64,000 nucleotides of DNA from Hydromonas duriensis. Lineage in GTDB: Bacteria; Pseudomonadota; Gammaproteobacteria; Burkholderiales; Burkholderiaceae. The DNA is taken from the NCBI RefSeq assembly GCF_004363775.1, contig NZ_SNZE01000006.1:1-64000 (forward strand), given 5' to 3'. The position numbers and the translations under genes are program-made. Within the stretch, counting starts at the first letter, position 1, and every line of letters starts with the position of its first letter. Below are positions 8,649 through 19,694 of the stretch, in pieces. The notes below the pieces were generated by a model, which saw only the letters and a program-made list of their open reading frames with translations, did not search any database and was not told where the DNA came from.

Positions 8649-9325
8649 TATTTTTTCTCCTGAGCAGATGCTGCAGCTGAGTTCTCTACAACTGGAGCAG
8701 GCGGATTGGTTTGATGCGCACTCACATCGGCTTGAACCGCCACCATAGTCAAACGTTCACTTGCTTTTACTTGTGCTTGTGCCGTTGCATTCTGTGTTTT
8801 AGCATCCTTACGGTGACGCAATGTGATAATAACCGCTGCAATCAACGCCACAAGTAAAATCAACGCCGCTATTTCAAAAGGAAACGCATACTCGGTGTAC
8901 ATGACTTGACCAATCTTGCGTGTATTTGAACCGTCGACGACCAAATTTTTCCAAACATCAGCGTTTGGTTTTACGTTGAAATGATGATAAATAACCGCAC
9001 CCATTTGCAACACAACAACCCCACCCAGAGCCAAAGCCCAAGGCAGAAGTGATTTAAAACCTTTTCGAGGCTCACCCACATTTAGGTTAATCATCATGAC
9101 CACGAACAAGAACAAAATCATGACCGCGCCAACATAGACCAATATCAACAAGATGCCAAGAAACTCAGCTTGCAACATAATCCAAATGCCCGCAGCCGAA
9201 AAGAATGAAAGCATCAAAAAAAGTGCGGCATGTACAGGGTTAGGCACCGTCACCACCAATAAAGCGGAGAGCAAAAGCATACCTGCAAAAATAAAATATA
9301 AAAGGCTTTGAACGTCCATTGTCAT
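8648..9325 (-). CDS. nuoJ: NADH-quinone oxidoreductase subunit J
   Basis: A 225-residue five-helix subunit of complex I. The conserved third helix ([20 protein letters not shown], about residues 57-76) is intact. After the last helix near residue 165, a polar tail of about 55 residues rich in Ala, Gln, Thr and Lys extends into the cytoplasm; tails of this kind occur in Burkholderiales NuoJ and are probably disordered. It overlaps nuoK. Confidence 0.96.
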   Translation of the reverse strand: MTMDVQSLLYFIFAGMLLLSALLVVTVPNPVHAALFLMLSFFSAAGIWIMLQAEFLGILLILVYVGAVMILFLFVVMMINLNVGEPRKGFKSLLPWALALGGVVVLQMGAVIYHHFNVKPNADVWKNLVVDGSNTRKIGQVMYTEYAFPFEIAALILLVALIAAVIITLRHRKDAKTQNATAQAQVKASERLTMVAVQADVSAHQTNPPAPVVENSAAASAQEKK

Positions 9326-9356
9326 GTCTTCGTTATGTTACGGTTAATCGAGCTAA

Positions 9357-9379
9357 AAAACGAAAAAAGCTGTCGTTTT
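9357..9379 (-). repeat. Hairpin in the nuoI-nuoJ spacer
   Basis: AAAACGA (9357-9363) pairs with TCGTTTT (9373-9379) over a 9-base loop, in the 99-base gap between nuoI and nuoJ. It has the same A-run/T-run layout as the hairpins in the other nuo gaps. Confidence 0.5.
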
Positions 9380-9424
9380 CACGATTCAATTTCAGGAAAA
9401 TTTCGCCCTACTTTCCCGTGTGTA

Positions 9425-9913
9425 TTATCTGTATTTTGCGTCAGCAGCTTTATTGGCTGCAATTTCAGCCTCATATTTGTCACCAACTGCCAATAACATC
9501 TCTTTTGTGAAGTACAAATCACCGCGCTTCTCGCCGTGATATTCAAAAATATGCGTTTCAACAATCGAATCCACTGGGCACGACTCTTCACAAAAACCGC
9601 AAAAAATACATTTAGTTAAATCAATGTCATAACGAGTGGTACGGCGAGTACCATCTTCGCGCTGAGCCGACTCAATCGAAATCGCCATGGCGGGGCATAC
9701 CGCTTCACACAATTTACATGCAATACAGCGCTCTTCACCATTTTCATAACGGCGCAGTGCATGCAAGCCACGAAAACGTGGAGAAATTGGGGTTTTTTCT
9801 TCGGGGTATTGCAATGTGACTTTACGTTTAAAGAAATAACGACCCGTGAGCGCCATCCCTTGCAGCAACTCTATGAGGAAGAAACTTTTTATGAAATGTT
9901 TTAATGATGCCAT
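9425..9913 (-). CDS. nuoI: NADH-quinone oxidoreductase subunit I
   Basis: A 162-residue ferredoxin-like subunit of the complex I connecting arm that carries iron-sulfur clusters N6a and N6b. Two CxxCxxCxxxCP motifs are present: [12 protein letters not shown] (about residues 62-73) and [12 protein letters not shown] (about residues 101-112). An N-terminal amphipathic helix ([13 protein letters not shown]) docks at the membrane. It is 10 bases from nuoH. Confidence 0.97.
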   Translation of the reverse strand: MASLKHFIKSFFLIELLQGMALTGRYFFKRKVTLQYPEEKTPISPRFRGLHALRRYENGEERCIACKLCEAVCPAMAISIESAQREDGTRRTTRYDIDLTKCIFCGFCEESCPVDSIVETHIFEYHGEKRGDLYFTKEMLLAVGDKYEAEIAANKAADAKYR

Positions 9914-9923
9914 GATATTCGCC

Positions 9924-10997
9924 TTATTTCACCCAAATGTTTAATGCTGGAATGTGCAACCAAACACCGACGACTAATAGCCAGACTAAGCACACAGGAA
10001 TGAACACTTTCCAACCCAAACGCATGATTTGGTCATAGCGATAACGAGGAAAGGTCGCGCGAATCCATAGGAAAAAGAAAATAACGGCAGCCATTTTTAA
10101 CAACATCCAGATGGGCCCTGGGATAAACGACAAGAATGCAAACGGCGCATCCCATCCACCCAAAAACATCAAAGAAGTCAAGGCGGAGATGACATACATA
10201 TTGATGTATTCTGCCAAGAAGAACAAAGCAAACCCCATTCCTGAGTACTCAATCATGTGGCCAGCAACAATCTCAGACTCACCCTCAACCACGTCAAATG
10301 GATGACGGTTGGTTTCTGCTACGCCAGAAATTAAATACACGACAAACATTGGCAACAGCGGCAACCAGTTCCACGACAAAAAGTTCATACCCATGTCGGC
10401 AAAACGACCTGTTTGCTGACTTTTAACGATATCAAAAAAGTTCAAGCTATTTGAAACCATTAAAACCACAATAATCGCAAAACCCATGGCTATTTCGTAG
10501 GACACCATTTGCGCAGAAGCGCGCATTGCGCCAAAAAAAGCATATTTTGAGTTAGAAGCCCAGCCCGCTAAAATCACACCATAAACACCAATGGACGCAA
10601 TAGACATGACGTAGAGCAAAGCAGCATTGACATTGGCTATCACCAAATCTTGCCCAAATGGAATCACCGCCCAAACAGCAAAAGCAGGCACGAGAACCAT
10701 CATCGGGCCTAAGTAATACAATGGCTTATCCGCACGTGTGGGGGTGATGATTTCTTTCATCAATAATTTGACAACGTCCGCAATCGGCTGTAACAGACCT
10801 GCAGGACCGACTCGGTTAGGTCCCAAACGACCTTGCATGAAACCAATCACTTTTCGTTCTACAAACGTTAAGTAAGCAACCGCCAACAAAATGACCACCA
10901 TCAATGGCACTATGCGTATCAATGCCCAAATCACGGGCCATCCGCCGCCAAAGGTTGCGTCGCCCCACTGGGTGAACGAATTAATCATTTCCATCAT
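9924..10997 (-). CDS. nuoH: NADH-quinone oxidoreductase subunit H
   Basis: A 357-residue membrane subunit forming the quinone chamber of complex I. Family hallmarks are visible: [20 protein letters not shown] near residue 46, [13 protein letters not shown], and the acidic loop [20 protein letters not shown] (about residues 227-246). Its ATG overlaps the nuoG stop by four bases. Confidence 0.97.
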   Translation of the reverse strand: MMEMINSFTQWGDATFGGGWPVIWALIRIVPLMVVILLAVAYLTFVERKVIGFMQGRLGPNRVGPAGLLQPIADVVKLLMKEIITPTRADKPLYYLGPMMVLVPAFAVWAVIPFGQDLVIANVNAALLYVMSIASIGVYGVILAGWASNSKYAFFGAMRASAQMVSYEIAMGFAIIVVLMVSNSLNFFDIVKSQQTGRFADMGMNFLSWNWLPLLPMFVVYLISGVAETNRHPFDVVEGESEIVAGHMIEYSGMGFALFFLAEYINMYVISALTSLMFLGGWDAPFAFLSFIPGPIWMLLKMAAVIFFFLWIRATFPRYRYDQIMRLGWKVFIPVCLVWLLVVGVWLHIPALNIWVK

Positions 10998-13321
10998 GCA
11001 CGCTCCACCGACACAGAGCCAAATTGACTACCCAACTGCGCCGCTAATGTTGAACCTTGTTGAATATCCACTACGTTATCACCTAAATCTGAACGCAATA
11101 CAGCTTGCGCCTTCACTTTAAGCCCATCTTGTGTGACGATAACCCACGCAGAATCTTCAGCTAAATCTTGCAAACCCAAACTGATATAAACATTGGTTGA
11201 CAAACCAACCACCGACGCGGACTGTGCCCATTCTGTTTTCTGTAAACTTTGAGCGCGACGTGTAATCGCATCTGCACCATAGGCGGCAACACGACCACTG
11301 CGTTCCAAGCCTAATGACTCAATAGGGTTGACCTCTACGCTCACTGTATTGCTACGACCTGCTGCACCATTCAAAAGAATCGCATCTGTTAAACCGCGAA
11401 CATCAGCAATGTCATTGGCGGCGAAGCTTTTATCATTGCTTAGCCCAAATTGCTCACCCAATACCCGCAAAACCTTCCACGCGGGGCGTGATTGAGCAAA
11501 AGGCTTGGTCACAGGATTGAACGCTTGCACCCGTCCTTCAGTATTAACAAAAGTACCCGCGGTTTCAGTGAATGGTGTGACGGGCAAAATCACGTCAGCA
11601 TAATCTGCCACCGCACTAAAGTTGGCGTTCATAGCGACCACGAAGCTATTGGCTAGAGCACGCGCGGCTTGCGCAGGATTACCCGCCTCAAATTGTGGCT
11701 CAACATTCAATAAAAAGTACACATCACGAGGCTCAGCAAGCATTTGCATAGCATTTAAACTGCCATTTTTTGCCACCGCGCCCACCGCATAAGCACCCAG
11801 GGTATTTGCGCCTTCGGCTAATATTGAGAGCGTTGCGCCTGTGGTTGCCGCGATGCGGTTTAAAACAGTCAATAATTGAGCTGCTTGTGGATGATTCATG
11901 ACAGCAGAGCCAACCACAACCGACTTGTTTTTAGCACGAGCATCCGTTAAAGCACGCGCCGTCTGTGCGGTAAAAGACTTGTCGCCCGCGTCACTTGACG
12001 ATAGAGCCACTTCCACTGCTAACAATTCTTTGAGCCATTGACTTGGCGCTGTTGCTTTTTGATTGGCTACCATTAACAAATCGCCAGCATGCGCAGATAG
12101 GACATTTATTTTTGCATTGCGCTTTGCCGCTTGACGTAAGCGAGCAGTCAAAAGTGGATGCTCTTCACGCAAGTCAGTGCCCACAAACAAGCCAACGTGC
12201 AAATCATTAAACGCAGTAATCGGCATGGCCAAACAAGGTGTACCTGTTAGGGCGGATGGCAAAGCAGCATCGGACTGACGTAAATTCACATCGATATGAG
12301 AACTACCCAAACCATTCATCAATGCTTTGAGCATGTATAACTCTTCGACTGTCGACGCGTTGCTTGCCAATGCGCCCAGCTTATCTGCGCCAACGCGACC
12401 TTTGATTGTTTTCACTTGCTCAACAACATAGGCAAAAGCGTCTTCCCAACTTGCATTATGCCATTGTCCATCACGTTTAATCATTGGCTGGCTCACACGA
12501 TCTTGTGTATGCAAGCCTTCGTAAGCAAAACGGTCTCGATCTGAAATCCAGCAATCATTTACATCTACATTTTCGAGTGGCAATACGCGTTTAACTTGGT
12601 TGTCTTTAACCTGAACAATCAGATTCGAACCGAGCGAGTCATGTGCAGAGACTGTTTTGCGGCGTGATAACTCCCAATTGCGGGCGCTGTAACGGTATGG
12701 TTTTGAAGTGATTGCGCCTACAGGGCACAAGTCAATCATATTTCCCGACAATTCGGAATTGACCGTATTGCCCACGAAAGTAGTAATTTCTGCATGCTCA
12801 CCACGACCAAGCATGCCCAACTCCATAACACCAGCGACTTCTTGACCAAAACGAACGCAACGTGTGCAATGAATACAACGCGCCATTTCTTCCATTGAAA
12901 TCAATGGGCCGACTTCTTTGGCCTGAACGGTGCGCTTTTCTTCTTGATAGCGTGAGCTGCTCTTGCCGTAACCCACGGCTAAATCTTGTAATTGACATTC
13001 ACCACCTTGGTCGCAGATGGGGCAATCCAAAGGGTGGTTCAGCAACAAAAACTCCATCACATCTTTTTGTGCTGTTGCCGCTTTCGTTGATTCGACCTGT
13101 GTCCGTACAACCATACCGGGCGTCACTGGAGTGGCGCAAGCGGGTAAGGGCTTAAGTGCTTTTTCAACCTCAACCAAGCACATGCGGCACGATGCCGCAA
13201 TTGATAATTTTTTGTGATAGCAAAAATGGGGGACGTACTTGCCAACTTTTTTAACGGCGTCCATCACCATACTGCCTTCTGGCATTTCGACTTTTACGCC
13301 ATCAATTTGCATTTCAACCAT
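10994..13321 (-). CDS. nuoG: NADH-quinone oxidoreductase subunit G
   Basis: The 775-residue large peripheral subunit of complex I. The N-terminal ferredoxin domain has the [2Fe-2S] ligands ([15 protein letters not shown] and PACATPV, about residues 34-65), then the His-Cys3 motif ([17 protein letters not shown] near residue 96) and a [4Fe-4S] set (CIHCTRC...CPVGAI, residues 148-205). A molybdopterin-oxidoreductase-like domain without cofactor function follows. The ribosome site AAGGTG lies before the ATG. It overlaps nuoH. Confidence 0.97.
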   Translation of the reverse strand: MVEMQIDGVKVEMPEGSMVMDAVKKVGKYVPHFCYHKKLSIAASCRMCLVEVEKALKPLPACATPVTPGMVVRTQVESTKAATAQKDVMEFLLLNHPLDCPICDQGGECQLQDLAVGYGKSSSRYQEEKRTVQAKEVGPLISMEEMARCIHCTRCVRFGQEVAGVMELGMLGRGEHAEITTFVGNTVNSELSGNMIDLCPVGAITSKPYRYSARNWELSRRKTVSAHDSLGSNLIVQVKDNQVKRVLPLENVDVNDCWISDRDRFAYEGLHTQDRVSQPMIKRDGQWHNASWEDAFAYVVEQVKTIKGRVGADKLGALASNASTVEELYMLKALMNGLGSSHIDVNLRQSDAALPSALTGTPCLAMPITAFNDLHVGLFVGTDLREEHPLLTARLRQAAKRNAKINVLSAHAGDLLMVANQKATAPSQWLKELLAVEVALSSSDAGDKSFTAQTARALTDARAKNKSVVVGSAVMNHPQAAQLLTVLNRIAATTGATLSILAEGANTLGAYAVGAVAKNGSLNAMQMLAEPRDVYFLLNVEPQFEAGNPAQAARALANSFVVAMNANFSAVADYADVILPVTPFTETAGTFVNTEGRVQAFNPVTKPFAQSRPAWKVLRVLGEQFGLSNDKSFAANDIADVRGLTDAILLNGAAGRSNTVSVEVNPIESLGLERSGRVAAYGADAITRRAQSLQKTEWAQSASVVGLSTNVYISLGLQDLAEDSAWVIVTQDGLKVKAQAVLRSDLGDNVVDIQQGSTLAAQLGSQFGSVSVERA

Positions 13322-13332
13322 GGTGGATCACC

Positions 13333-14634
13333 TTAAATAACGTGTGAGCTGGGCACAAGACATGACTTGTGCTCAATGTGATGGGCAAATTCATCACGGA
13401 AATGTTTGACAAAAGAACGAACAGGCATCGCAGCCGCATCACCTAAAGCACAAATCGTTCGCCCCATGATATTGGCAGCAACTGAGTCGAGTAAATCCAA
13501 GTCTTCTGGACGACCTTGACCGTGTTCAATACGATGTACCACGCGCCATAACCAACCCGTGCCTTCACGGCACGGCGTGCATTGGCCGCATGATTCTTCA
13601 TAATAAAAATAAGACAACCTTAACAACGACTTAACCATACAGCGTGTGTCGTTCATGACAATAATTGCGCCCGAACCGAGCATCGACCCAACCTTAGAGA
13701 TAGAGTCGTAATCCATATCGGTCTGCATCATGATGTCACCTGGCACAACAGGCGCAGATGAACCACCAGGAATCACTGCCTTGATTTGGCGACCGTCACG
13801 CATACCGCCCGCAAGCTCTAAAACTTTTGCAAAAGGTGTGCCCATGGGCACTTCATAGTTGCCAGGATGCGTCACATCACCAGAAATAGAGAAAATTTTA
13901 CTGCCGCCATTATTCGGCTTACCAATGTCTAAATAAGCCTGGCCGCCCATTTTCAATAAAAAAGGAACTGCGGCAAATGTCTCTGTGTTGTTAATTGTAG
14001 TTGGCTTACCGTACAACCCAAAAGACGCGGGAAATGGTGGTTTAAAACGGGGTTGACCTTTTTTGCCTTCCAAAGATTCAAGCAAGGCCGTCTCTTCTCC
14101 GCAAATGTAAGCACCGTAGCCATGATGGGCGTATAAATCAAAGCTAAAACCAGAACCTAAAATATTCTCACCCAACATACCCGCTTGTCTTGCTTGTGCC
14201 AAAGCCTCCTCAAAGCGCATGTAATCGGAAAAAATCTCACCGTGAATATAGTTATAACCTTTTGATATGCCCATCACATAAGCAGCTATCGTCATGCCTT
14301 CAATCAAAGCATGGGGATTGTAGCGAATGATGTCTCTATCTTTAAACGTGCCTGGTTCGCCCTCATCTGTATTGCAAACCAAATATTTTTGACCAGGATA
14401 CGCGCGTGGCATGAAACTCCACTTCAATCCCGTGGGAAAGCCCGCACCGCCTCGACCACGCAAGGCAGACAATTTCATTTCTGCTAAAATTTCATCTGCA
14501 GGTGTTTGCTCAGCCAGTATTTTTTTGAGTACAGAATAGCCGCCACGAGCGACGTAATCGTCTAAACCCCAATTGTTACCATTTAAACCCGCTAAGATGA
14601 CGGGGTCGATGTGTCGGTCATGCAAACAAGTCAT
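13333..14634 (-). CDS. nuoF: NADH-quinone oxidoreductase subunit F
   Basis: The 433-residue NADH- and FMN-binding subunit of complex I. It contains the FMN/NADH glycine-rich loop ([19 protein letters not shown], about residues 59-77), the acidic NADH site ([15 protein letters not shown]) and the N3 cluster motif ([15 protein letters not shown] near residue 350). Its ATG overlaps the nuoE stop as ATGA. Confidence 0.98.
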   Translation of the reverse strand: MTCLHDRHIDPVILAGLNGNNWGLDDYVARGGYSVLKKILAEQTPADEILAEMKLSALRGRGGAGFPTGLKWSFMPRAYPGQKYLVCNTDEGEPGTFKDRDIIRYNPHALIEGMTIAAYVMGISKGYNYIHGEIFSDYMRFEEALAQARQAGMLGENILGSGFSFDLYAHHGYGAYICGEETALLESLEGKKGQPRFKPPFPASFGLYGKPTTINNTETFAAVPFLLKMGGQAYLDIGKPNNGGSKIFSISGDVTHPGNYEVPMGTPFAKVLELAGGMRDGRQIKAVIPGGSSAPVVPGDIMMQTDMDYDSISKVGSMLGSGAIIVMNDTRCMVKSLLRLSYFYYEESCGQCTPCREGTGWLWRVVHRIEHGQGRPEDLDLLDSVAANIMGRTICALGDAAAMPVRSFVKHFRDEFAHHIEHKSCLVPSSHVI

Positions 14635-15107
14635 TGCGCCAGCTCCTGCAACAGTGCGTCGATTTTTTCAGTGCTCATGAAACTACACATTTTGTGGTTA
14701 TTATGCAAGAGTACGGGCGCATCGCCACACGCCCCCATGCACTCACCTTCTTTCAAGGTAAACAAACCGTCCGCGGTCGTTTCATTAAAATCTATATTGA
14801 GTTTTTTCTTAATGTAATCGGCAGCATCAACACCACCTGACAACGCACAAGGCAAATTGGTGCATACCGTAATCTTATGCTTGCCAACAGGTTTAAGGTC
14901 ATACATATTATAAAATGTTGCGACCTCTTGAACTGCTACGGGCGGCATATCTAAAATCGTCGCCACTTCTAACATCGTCTCTGGTGACAACCAACCTTTT
15001 TCTACCTGAGCAATGCGCAAGGCGCCCATAACCGCTGATTGTTTTTGATCGAGCGGGTATTTGGCGACTTCCGTCGCAATTTGTGCCAATGCTTGTTCTG
15101 ATAACAT
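14631..15107 (-). CDS. nuoE: NADH-quinone oxidoreductase subunit E
   Basis: A thioredoxin-like subunit of complex I that carries cluster N1a. The four Cys ligands are in CTNLPCAL (about residues 87-94) and [10 protein letters not shown] (about residues 127-136). I chose the ATG at 15107 (MLSEQALAQ) because AAGGA lies 6 bases upstream and homologs begin here. Upstream in-frame TTG/ATG codons at 15131-15126 would add eight residues and lack a ribosome site. It gives 158 residues. Confidence 0.96.
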   Translation of the reverse strand: MLSEQALAQIATEVAKYPLDQKQSAVMGALRIAQVEKGWLSPETMLEVATILDMPPVAVQEVATFYNMYDLKPVGKHKITVCTNLPCALSGGVDAADYIKKKLNIDFNETTADGLFTLKEGECMGACGDAPVLLHNNHKMCSFMSTEKIDALLQELAQ

Positions 15108-15141
15108 GCTTTTTCCTTGCCTATTCATCAACCGTTATTGA

Positions 15142-16395
15142 TTATCGGTCAATCTCACCAAACACAATGTCTTGTGTGCCAATAATGGTCACCACGTCGG
15201 CCAGCATATGACCACGGCTCATTTCATCGAGCGCTTGCAAATGCGTAAAACCTGGGGCGCGAATTTTTAAACGATAGGGCTTATTCGCACCATCAGATAC
15301 CATATAGATACCAAACTCACCTTTTGGATGTTCAACTGCCGCATACGCCTCGGAGGCTGGGATGTGCATACCTTCGGAGAATAATTTGAAATGGTGAATC
15401 AATGACTCCATATTGCTTTTCATATCAACGCGCGATGGCGGTGCAACTTTATGGTCATCCACCATCACTGAACCCCCGTTCTTCTGAAGCCAACTGATGC
15501 ACTGCGCCATAATTTTGCAAGACTCACGCATTTCTGCAATTCGCACCAAATAGCGATCATAAGAGTCACCATTTTTACCGACAGGAATGTCAAAAGCGAG
15601 TTGTTCATACACTTCATACGGCTGGTTTTTACGCAAATCCCACACGACACCTGAACCACGCAACATTGGCCCCGTAAAACCCCACGCTTTCGCACGCTCA
15701 GGGGTCACAATGCCAATATCAACCAAACGCTGCTTCCAAATTCGATTGTCGGTCAACAATGTCTCATATTCATCAACATATGTTGGAAAGCGCTTCGTGA
15801 AGTCCTCAAGAAAATCGAGCAAGCTACCGTCACGATTGACATTCACTCGGTCAACAGACGACTGACTGCGAACCTTAGACTTTAAAAGTTTCGGCATACT
15901 GTCTGGCAAGTCGCGCGCAACACCACCTGGGCGATAATACGCTGCATGCATACGAGCACCCGAAACCGCTTCATACGCATCAAACAAATCTTCGCGGTCA
16001 CGGAAAGCGTATAAAAACGGCGTCATTGCACCCACGTCTAACGCATGCGCACCAATCCACATCAAATGATTCAAAATACGGGTAATTTCGTCAAACAACA
16101 CGCGAATATACTGTGCGCGAACGGGTACTTGAAGACCTAGCATCTTTTCAATCGCCATCACATACGCATGCTCATTGCTCATCATCGACACATAATCGAG
16201 GCGATCCATGTAAGGCAAAGCCTGAATGTATGTTTTGTGTTCAGCTAATTTTTCTGTTGCGCGATGCAACAAACCAATATGTGGGTCAGCACGTTGAACC
16301 ACCTCGCCATCCAACTCAAGTACCAAACGCAATACGCCATGCGCCGCAGGGTGTTGCGGTCCAAAGTTCAATGTGTAATTTTTAATTTCTGCCAT
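15142..16395 (-). CDS. nuoD: NADH-quinone oxidoreductase subunit D
   Basis: The 417-residue hydrogenase-large-subunit-like subunit lining the quinone site of complex I. The N-terminal loop [15 protein letters not shown] (about residues 10-24) contains the quinone-binding His, and the C-terminus ends [14 protein letters not shown] as is typical. It is separate from NuoC, as in most betaproteobacteria, rather than fused as in Escherichia. Confidence 0.98.
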   Translation of the reverse strand: MAEIKNYTLNFGPQHPAAHGVLRLVLELDGEVVQRADPHIGLLHRATEKLAEHKTYIQALPYMDRLDYVSMMSNEHAYVMAIEKMLGLQVPVRAQYIRVLFDEITRILNHLMWIGAHALDVGAMTPFLYAFRDREDLFDAYEAVSGARMHAAYYRPGGVARDLPDSMPKLLKSKVRSQSSVDRVNVNRDGSLLDFLEDFTKRFPTYVDEYETLLTDNRIWKQRLVDIGIVTPERAKAWGFTGPMLRGSGVVWDLRKNQPYEVYEQLAFDIPVGKNGDSYDRYLVRIAEMRESCKIMAQCISWLQKNGGSVMVDDHKVAPPSRVDMKSNMESLIHHFKLFSEGMHIPASEAYAAVEHPKGEFGIYMVSDGANKPYRLKIRAPGFTHLQALDEMSRGHMLADVVTIIGTQDIVFGEIDR

Positions 16396-16430
16396 GTTTA
16401 TCTCTCAACGTTCGCTCAGTGTTTTGCTTC

Positions 16431-17027
16431 TTAGCGCGGACCGCCGTAGCCTTCCTCACGAATGATGCGTGGCGTAATTTCACGCGAATCGATGGTTACT
16501 GGCTGATAAACAACCCGACTTTGCTCGGGGTCATAACGCATTTCAACGTAACCAGTGACAGGAAAATCTTTACGCAAAGGGTGACCAATAAAACCATAAT
16601 CAGTCAAAATACGACGCAAGTCATCATGACCTTCGTACACAATACCAAACATATCAAATGCTTCGCGCTCATACCAATCAGCTGAGGCCCACACGCTTTT
16701 GACTGATGATAGAACGGGAAAAGCATCGTCCATAGCAAAAACTCGGACACGAAGACGCTGATTATGGCTAACAGAAAGCAGGTGTAAAACCGTTGCAAAA
16801 CGCGGCCCAGTATTTGAAACGCCCGCATATTCAGAATAGTCCATGCCCGCCAAATCAACCATGATATCGAATTTCAAATCCGAATGATCGTGTAAGACTC
16901 GGCAAGTTGACAAATAATCGCCAGCGGCCACTGTCAAGGTCACTTCACCTAAAGCCTCAACGATATTTACATCAGCACCTAAAGCCAGGCGAAGACGCTC
17001 AACCAAAACGCTTTGCCATGTACTCAT
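16431..17027 (-). CDS. nuoC: NADH-quinone oxidoreductase subunit C
   Basis: A 198-residue subunit of the complex I connecting arm. The family signature ERE-x-FDM-x-G is present ([20 protein letters not shown], about residues 118-137), followed by [20 protein letters not shown]. Its ATG overlaps the nuoB stop as ATGA. A 293-codon plus-strand open frame covers nuoC-nuoB antisense and is not a gene. Confidence 0.97.
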   Translation of the reverse strand: MSTWQSVLVERLRLALGADVNIVEALGEVTLTVAAGDYLSTCRVLHDHSDLKFDIMVDLAGMDYSEYAGVSNTGPRFATVLHLLSVSHNQRLRVRVFAMDDAFPVLSSVKSVWASADWYEREAFDMFGIVYEGHDDLRRILTDYGFIGHPLRKDFPVTGYVEMRYDPEQSRVVYQPVTIDSREITPRIIREEGYGGPR

Positions 17028-17521
17028 ACTTCACCTCGCGTGATGGTATTAACAGATTTTTGCTTACGAATAATTTTGTTTTGCAACTGAATAATGCCGT
17101 AAATCAGCGCTTCAGCAGTAGGCGGGCAACCTGGCACATAGATATCAACAGGCACAACACGGTCACAACCGCGCACAACAGAATAAGAATAATGATAATA
17201 ACCACCACCGTTTGCGCACGAGCCCATAGAGATAACCCAGCGCGGCTCCGCCATTTGGTCATACACCTTACGCAGCGCAGGCGCCATCTTATTACACAAC
17301 GTCCCAGCAACCACCATCACATCAGATTGTCGAGGGCTGGGGCGAAAGACGATACCGAAACGATCCAAGTCATATCGAGCAGCACCCGCATGCATCATCT
17401 CAACCGCACAGCAAGCCAAGCCAAACGTCATTGGCCACAAAGAACCCGTACGCGTCCAGTTAACGAGATTTTCGGCTGTTGTTGTGATAAAGCCTTGTTT
17501 CTCAATGATTTCTTCACTCAT
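17024..17521 (-). CDS. nuoB: NADH-quinone oxidoreductase subunit B
   Basis: The 165-residue subunit holding cluster N2, the last iron-sulfur centre before quinone. The ligands are visible as the double Cys in [12 protein letters not shown] (about residues 36-47), Cys in [19 protein letters not shown] and [12 protein letters not shown]. The ATG is at 17521, after a 123-base spacer from nuoA. Confidence 0.98.
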   Translation of the reverse strand: MSEEIIEKQGFITTTAENLVNWTRTGSLWPMTFGLACCAVEMMHAGAARYDLDRFGIVFRPSPRQSDVMVVAGTLCNKMAPALRKVYDQMAEPRWVISMGSCANGGGYYHYSYSVVRGCDRVVPVDIYVPGCPPTAEALIYGIIQLQNKIIRKQKSVNTITRGEV

Positions 17522-17535
17522 GATGACCTCTTTTC

Positions 17536-17595
17536 AAAAACAGCATCGCTGTTTTTGTTCAGCGAAGACCATGTGAACAATCACGCCCATGGTCT
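17536..17595 (-). repeat. Two hairpins in the nuoA-nuoB spacer
   Basis: AAAAACAGC (17536-17544) and GCTGTTTTT (17548-17556) form a 9-base stem with a 3-base loop and a T-rich side on both strands. AGACCATG (17566-17573) and CATGGTCT (17588-17595) form a second 8-base stem. The first could act as an attenuator between nuoA and nuoB. Confidence 0.6.
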
Positions 17596-17644
17596 AAAAC
17601 ATATTTATTGTTATGATGCAGGCACAAAAAAACGCCGATGGTTT

Positions 17645-18013
17645 TTACTCCCAATCAAGCGCGCCTTTTTTCCAAATATAGATATAACCGAGCACCAGCT
17701 CAGCCAAAAACACCAGCATGAACACAAAACCCGTCCAGCCCAAATAGTCCAGAGACACAGCCCAAGGCACCAAAAAAGCAGTTTCTAAATCGAACAAAAT
17801 AAACAAGATGGCCACAAGATAATAGCGCACATCAAAACGCATGCGCGCATCTTCAAACGCTTCAAAACCACACTCGTAAGGGGACAATTTAGCCGCATCT
17901 GGTTTTCGTGGGCCTAAAATAAAACCGATGGCAACAACGAGCAAACCTAAGCCTGTAGCAGCCAACAAAAACAACAATACGGGGACGTAATTGGCTAATA
18001 TCATGGTGCTCAT
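17645..18013 (-). CDS. nuoA: NADH-quinone oxidoreductase subunit A
   Basis: A three-helix membrane subunit of complex I. The motif [20 protein letters not shown] (about residues 42-61, with the conserved Cys-bearing loop) is intact. I chose the ATG at 18013 ([15 protein letters not shown]), giving 122 residues, close to the usual 119. The ATG at 18004 is almost as likely. A longer reading from 18091 would add residues unlike the family. It is the first nuo gene, downstream of the tRNA-Leu gene. Confidence 0.95.
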   Translation of the reverse strand: MSTMILANYVPVLLFLLAATGLGLLVVAIGFILGPRKPDAAKLSPYECGFEAFEDARMRFDVRYYLVAILFILFDLETAFLVPWAVSLDYLGWTGFVFMLVFLAELVLGYIYIWKKGALDWE

Positions 18014-18179
18014 CTGCTCTCTATGAAATTTGTTACAAACTGACATAAGGCTTTGCGCCCATACATCTCTGTTCTCACTAAAAAACAACAAGCCTTGCTC
18101 GGCTTATGTTTTGACAATGCCCCTTTAACACCTTTTATTAGGACACATTCATTGGCATTGATAACCAATTTATTTAATA

Positions 18180-18265
18180 TGGTGCCGACGGCGAGAGTCG
18201 AACTCGCACAGCCTACGGCCACTACCCCCTCAAGATAGCGTGTCTACCAATTTCACCACGTCGGC
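18180..18265 (-). tRNA. tRNA-Leu (anticodon GAG)
   Basis: The minus strand from 18265 begins GCCGACGTGGTGAAATTGG and folds as a class II tRNA of 86 bases with encoded CCA (18182-18180). The acceptor stem pairs GCCGACG with CGTCGGC. The anticodon stem CTATC/GGTAG encloses the loop TTGAGGG with anticodon GAG, a variable arm follows, and the T-arm reads GAGTTCGACTCTC. It sits between secG and nuoA on the same strand, the usual Burkholderiales arrangement, so it is probably cut from the long transcript. Confidence 0.97.
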
Positions 18266-18343
18266 TAAAACTTTTATTCTCTTAAAAACTACTTAATCAA
18301 CTTACCTAAACAACTAAACTTAAATCACAAATCATTCTTCAAT

Positions 18344-18691
18344 TTACTTTGGAATGCCATCCGTTGGCGCAGGAACCGTCGGAGCAACCGGCGTTGTCGC
18401 CGCTGGCACGGTTGGCGCCTTATCCAAGACACTACCAGAACCCACCGTTGAATTACCCGTAAAAACAAAGGCCAATAAAACAGTGCAGACGATAAACAAG
18501 GTCGCCAAGTACGCCGTGGTTCGACTCAAAAAGTTAGCAGAGCCTACAGAGCCAAAAACGCTACCCGATGCACCGCCACCGAAAGAAGCACCCGCATCCG
18601 CACCTTTACCTTGCTGCAACAAAACCAACACAATCACCCCGATAGACGAGACAACCTGCAAAATAATCAAAATCGTTTTTAAAATGCCCAC
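18344..18691 (-). CDS. secG: Preprotein translocase subunit SecG
   Basis: A 115-residue subunit of the SecYEG channel. Two membrane helices flank the conserved loop VLLQQGKGADAGASFGGGAS (about residues 23-42), and a Pro/Ala/Thr-rich tail follows as in related bacteria. The start codon is GTG at 18691 with a GGCGGA site upstream. It follows tpiA by about 33 bases. Confidence 0.95.
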   Translation of the reverse strand: MGILKTILIILQVVSSIGVIVLVLLQQGKGADAGASFGGGASGSVFGSVGSANFLSRTTAYLATLFIVCTVLLAFVFTGNSTVGSGSVLDKAPTVPAATTPVAPTVPAPTDGIPK

Positions 18692-18724
18692 TGTTTTCCG
18701 CCTTTTTTGCCCAGTTCAGCTAAA

Positions 18725-19465
18725 TCAAGAAGCCGCTGCTGCAATACTCAAAAACTCCGACGCCACCAAGGACGCCCCACCAATCAAACCACCATCAACA
18801 TCAGCCTGATTGAAAATATCCGCCGCATTGGAGGCCTTCACACTGCCTCCGTACAAAATACCAATTTGCGCCACAGCCATGTCCGCCAGCGCCACACGCA
18901 ACCAGCCATGAACTTCCTGCGCTTGCTCTGGACTTGCAGTTCGCCCCGTGCCAATCGCCCAAACAGGCTCATACGCTAAAACACATTTAGTCAGACCTTG
19001 CGCACCAACCACGTCAGCAACTGCTTTAAGTTGATTTAAAACAACCGTTTTTGCCTGACCCGCTTCGCGCTCTTCAAGCGTTTCGCCCACACAGACCACA
19101 GGAGTCAAACCAGCCGTTAGAGCCGCCCAGGCTTTGGCCGCCACAACCTCGTCGATATCAGCAAACAAGCTACGCCGCTCCGAATGACCAACCAGCACTA
19201 ATGCGACACCAAAATCTTTCAGCATTTTCGCAGAGACTTCACCTGTATACGCACCTTGCTCGAACTGACTGACATCCTGCGCCCCTAACAGCACACGACT
19301 TCCTGCCAATGCTTGCTGTGCTTGCGCCAAATAGGGAAAAGGCACACACACGGCAAGGTTCGCGCTTCCAGAAAAAGACGCAGCAACAATATCTTTTAAC
19401 AGCGCGGCATTAGCTGCCAAATCGCCATTCATTTTCCAATTGCCGATGACCCATGTGTTACGCAC
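18725..19465 (-). CDS. tpiA: Triose-phosphate isomerase
   Basis: A 246-residue TIM-barrel enzyme interconverting dihydroxyacetone phosphate and glyceraldehyde 3-phosphate. Catalytic elements seen are NWKMN (Lys near residue 11), VLVGHSERR (His near residue 94) and AYEPVWAIGTG (Glu near residue 164). The start is GTG at 19465, supported by AAGGAC 7 bases upstream. It is the first gene after the promoter at 19527-19555 and leads into secG and nuo. Confidence 0.97.
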   Translation of the reverse strand: MRNTWVIGNWKMNGDLAANAALLKDIVAASFSGSANLAVCVPFPYLAQAQQALAGSRVLLGAQDVSQFEQGAYTGEVSAKMLKDFGVALVLVGHSERRSLFADIDEVVAAKAWAALTAGLTPVVCVGETLEEREAGQAKTVVLNQLKAVADVVGAQGLTKCVLAYEPVWAIGTGRTASPEQAQEVHGWLRVALADMAVAQIGILYGGSVKASNAADIFNQADVDGGLIGGASLVASEFLSIAAAAS

Positions 19466-19526
19466 AAATATGTCCTTTTTCTGTTTTTTGGCTTTCGGTG
19501 ATGAGCTGCCCTACCAAAGCAGACGA

Positions 19527-19555
19527 ATTATACGCACTCAAACGCATACGGTCAA
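19527..19555 (-). promoter_or_regulatory. Strong sigma-70 promoter for tpiA-secG-nuo
   Basis: On the minus strand, TTGACC (19555-19550) and a perfect TATAAT (19532-19527) are separated by 17 bases. Transcription should start near 19520, about 55 bases before the tpiA GTG. No other comparably good promoter was noticed before nuoA, so this probably feeds at least part of complex I expression. Confidence 0.8.
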
Positions 19556-19616
19556 TCGCTGCGTTTGCTTTTATGCGTCTTTGATGGTGGTTGGCAACTT
19601 TGCACATGTTTTCTCA

Positions 19617-19637
19617 AATTGAGAATAACTCTCAATT
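19617..19637. promoter_or_regulatory. 21-base dyad resembling a Fur box upstream of tpiA
   Basis: AATTGAGA (19617-19624) and TCTCAATT (19630-19637) form perfect 8-base arms around ATAAC. The TGAGAAT-type half sites resemble Fur operators of betaproteobacteria. It lies about 62 bases upstream of the -35 box of the tpiA promoter and downstream of the quinone oxidoreductase gene, so it could instead be a weak hairpin at that gene's 3' end. Confidence 0.3.
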
Positions 19638-19694
19638 GCCTCTACACCCCACAGCCAACGCTCGAATCACTCCAGACATTTCAAATAGAACTCA

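Noticed and set aside
16907-17788. 293-codon plus-strand open frame
   Set aside because: It is antisense to nuoC, nuoB and the end of nuoA, with low-complexity composition rich in Arg, His and Thr and no domain signal.
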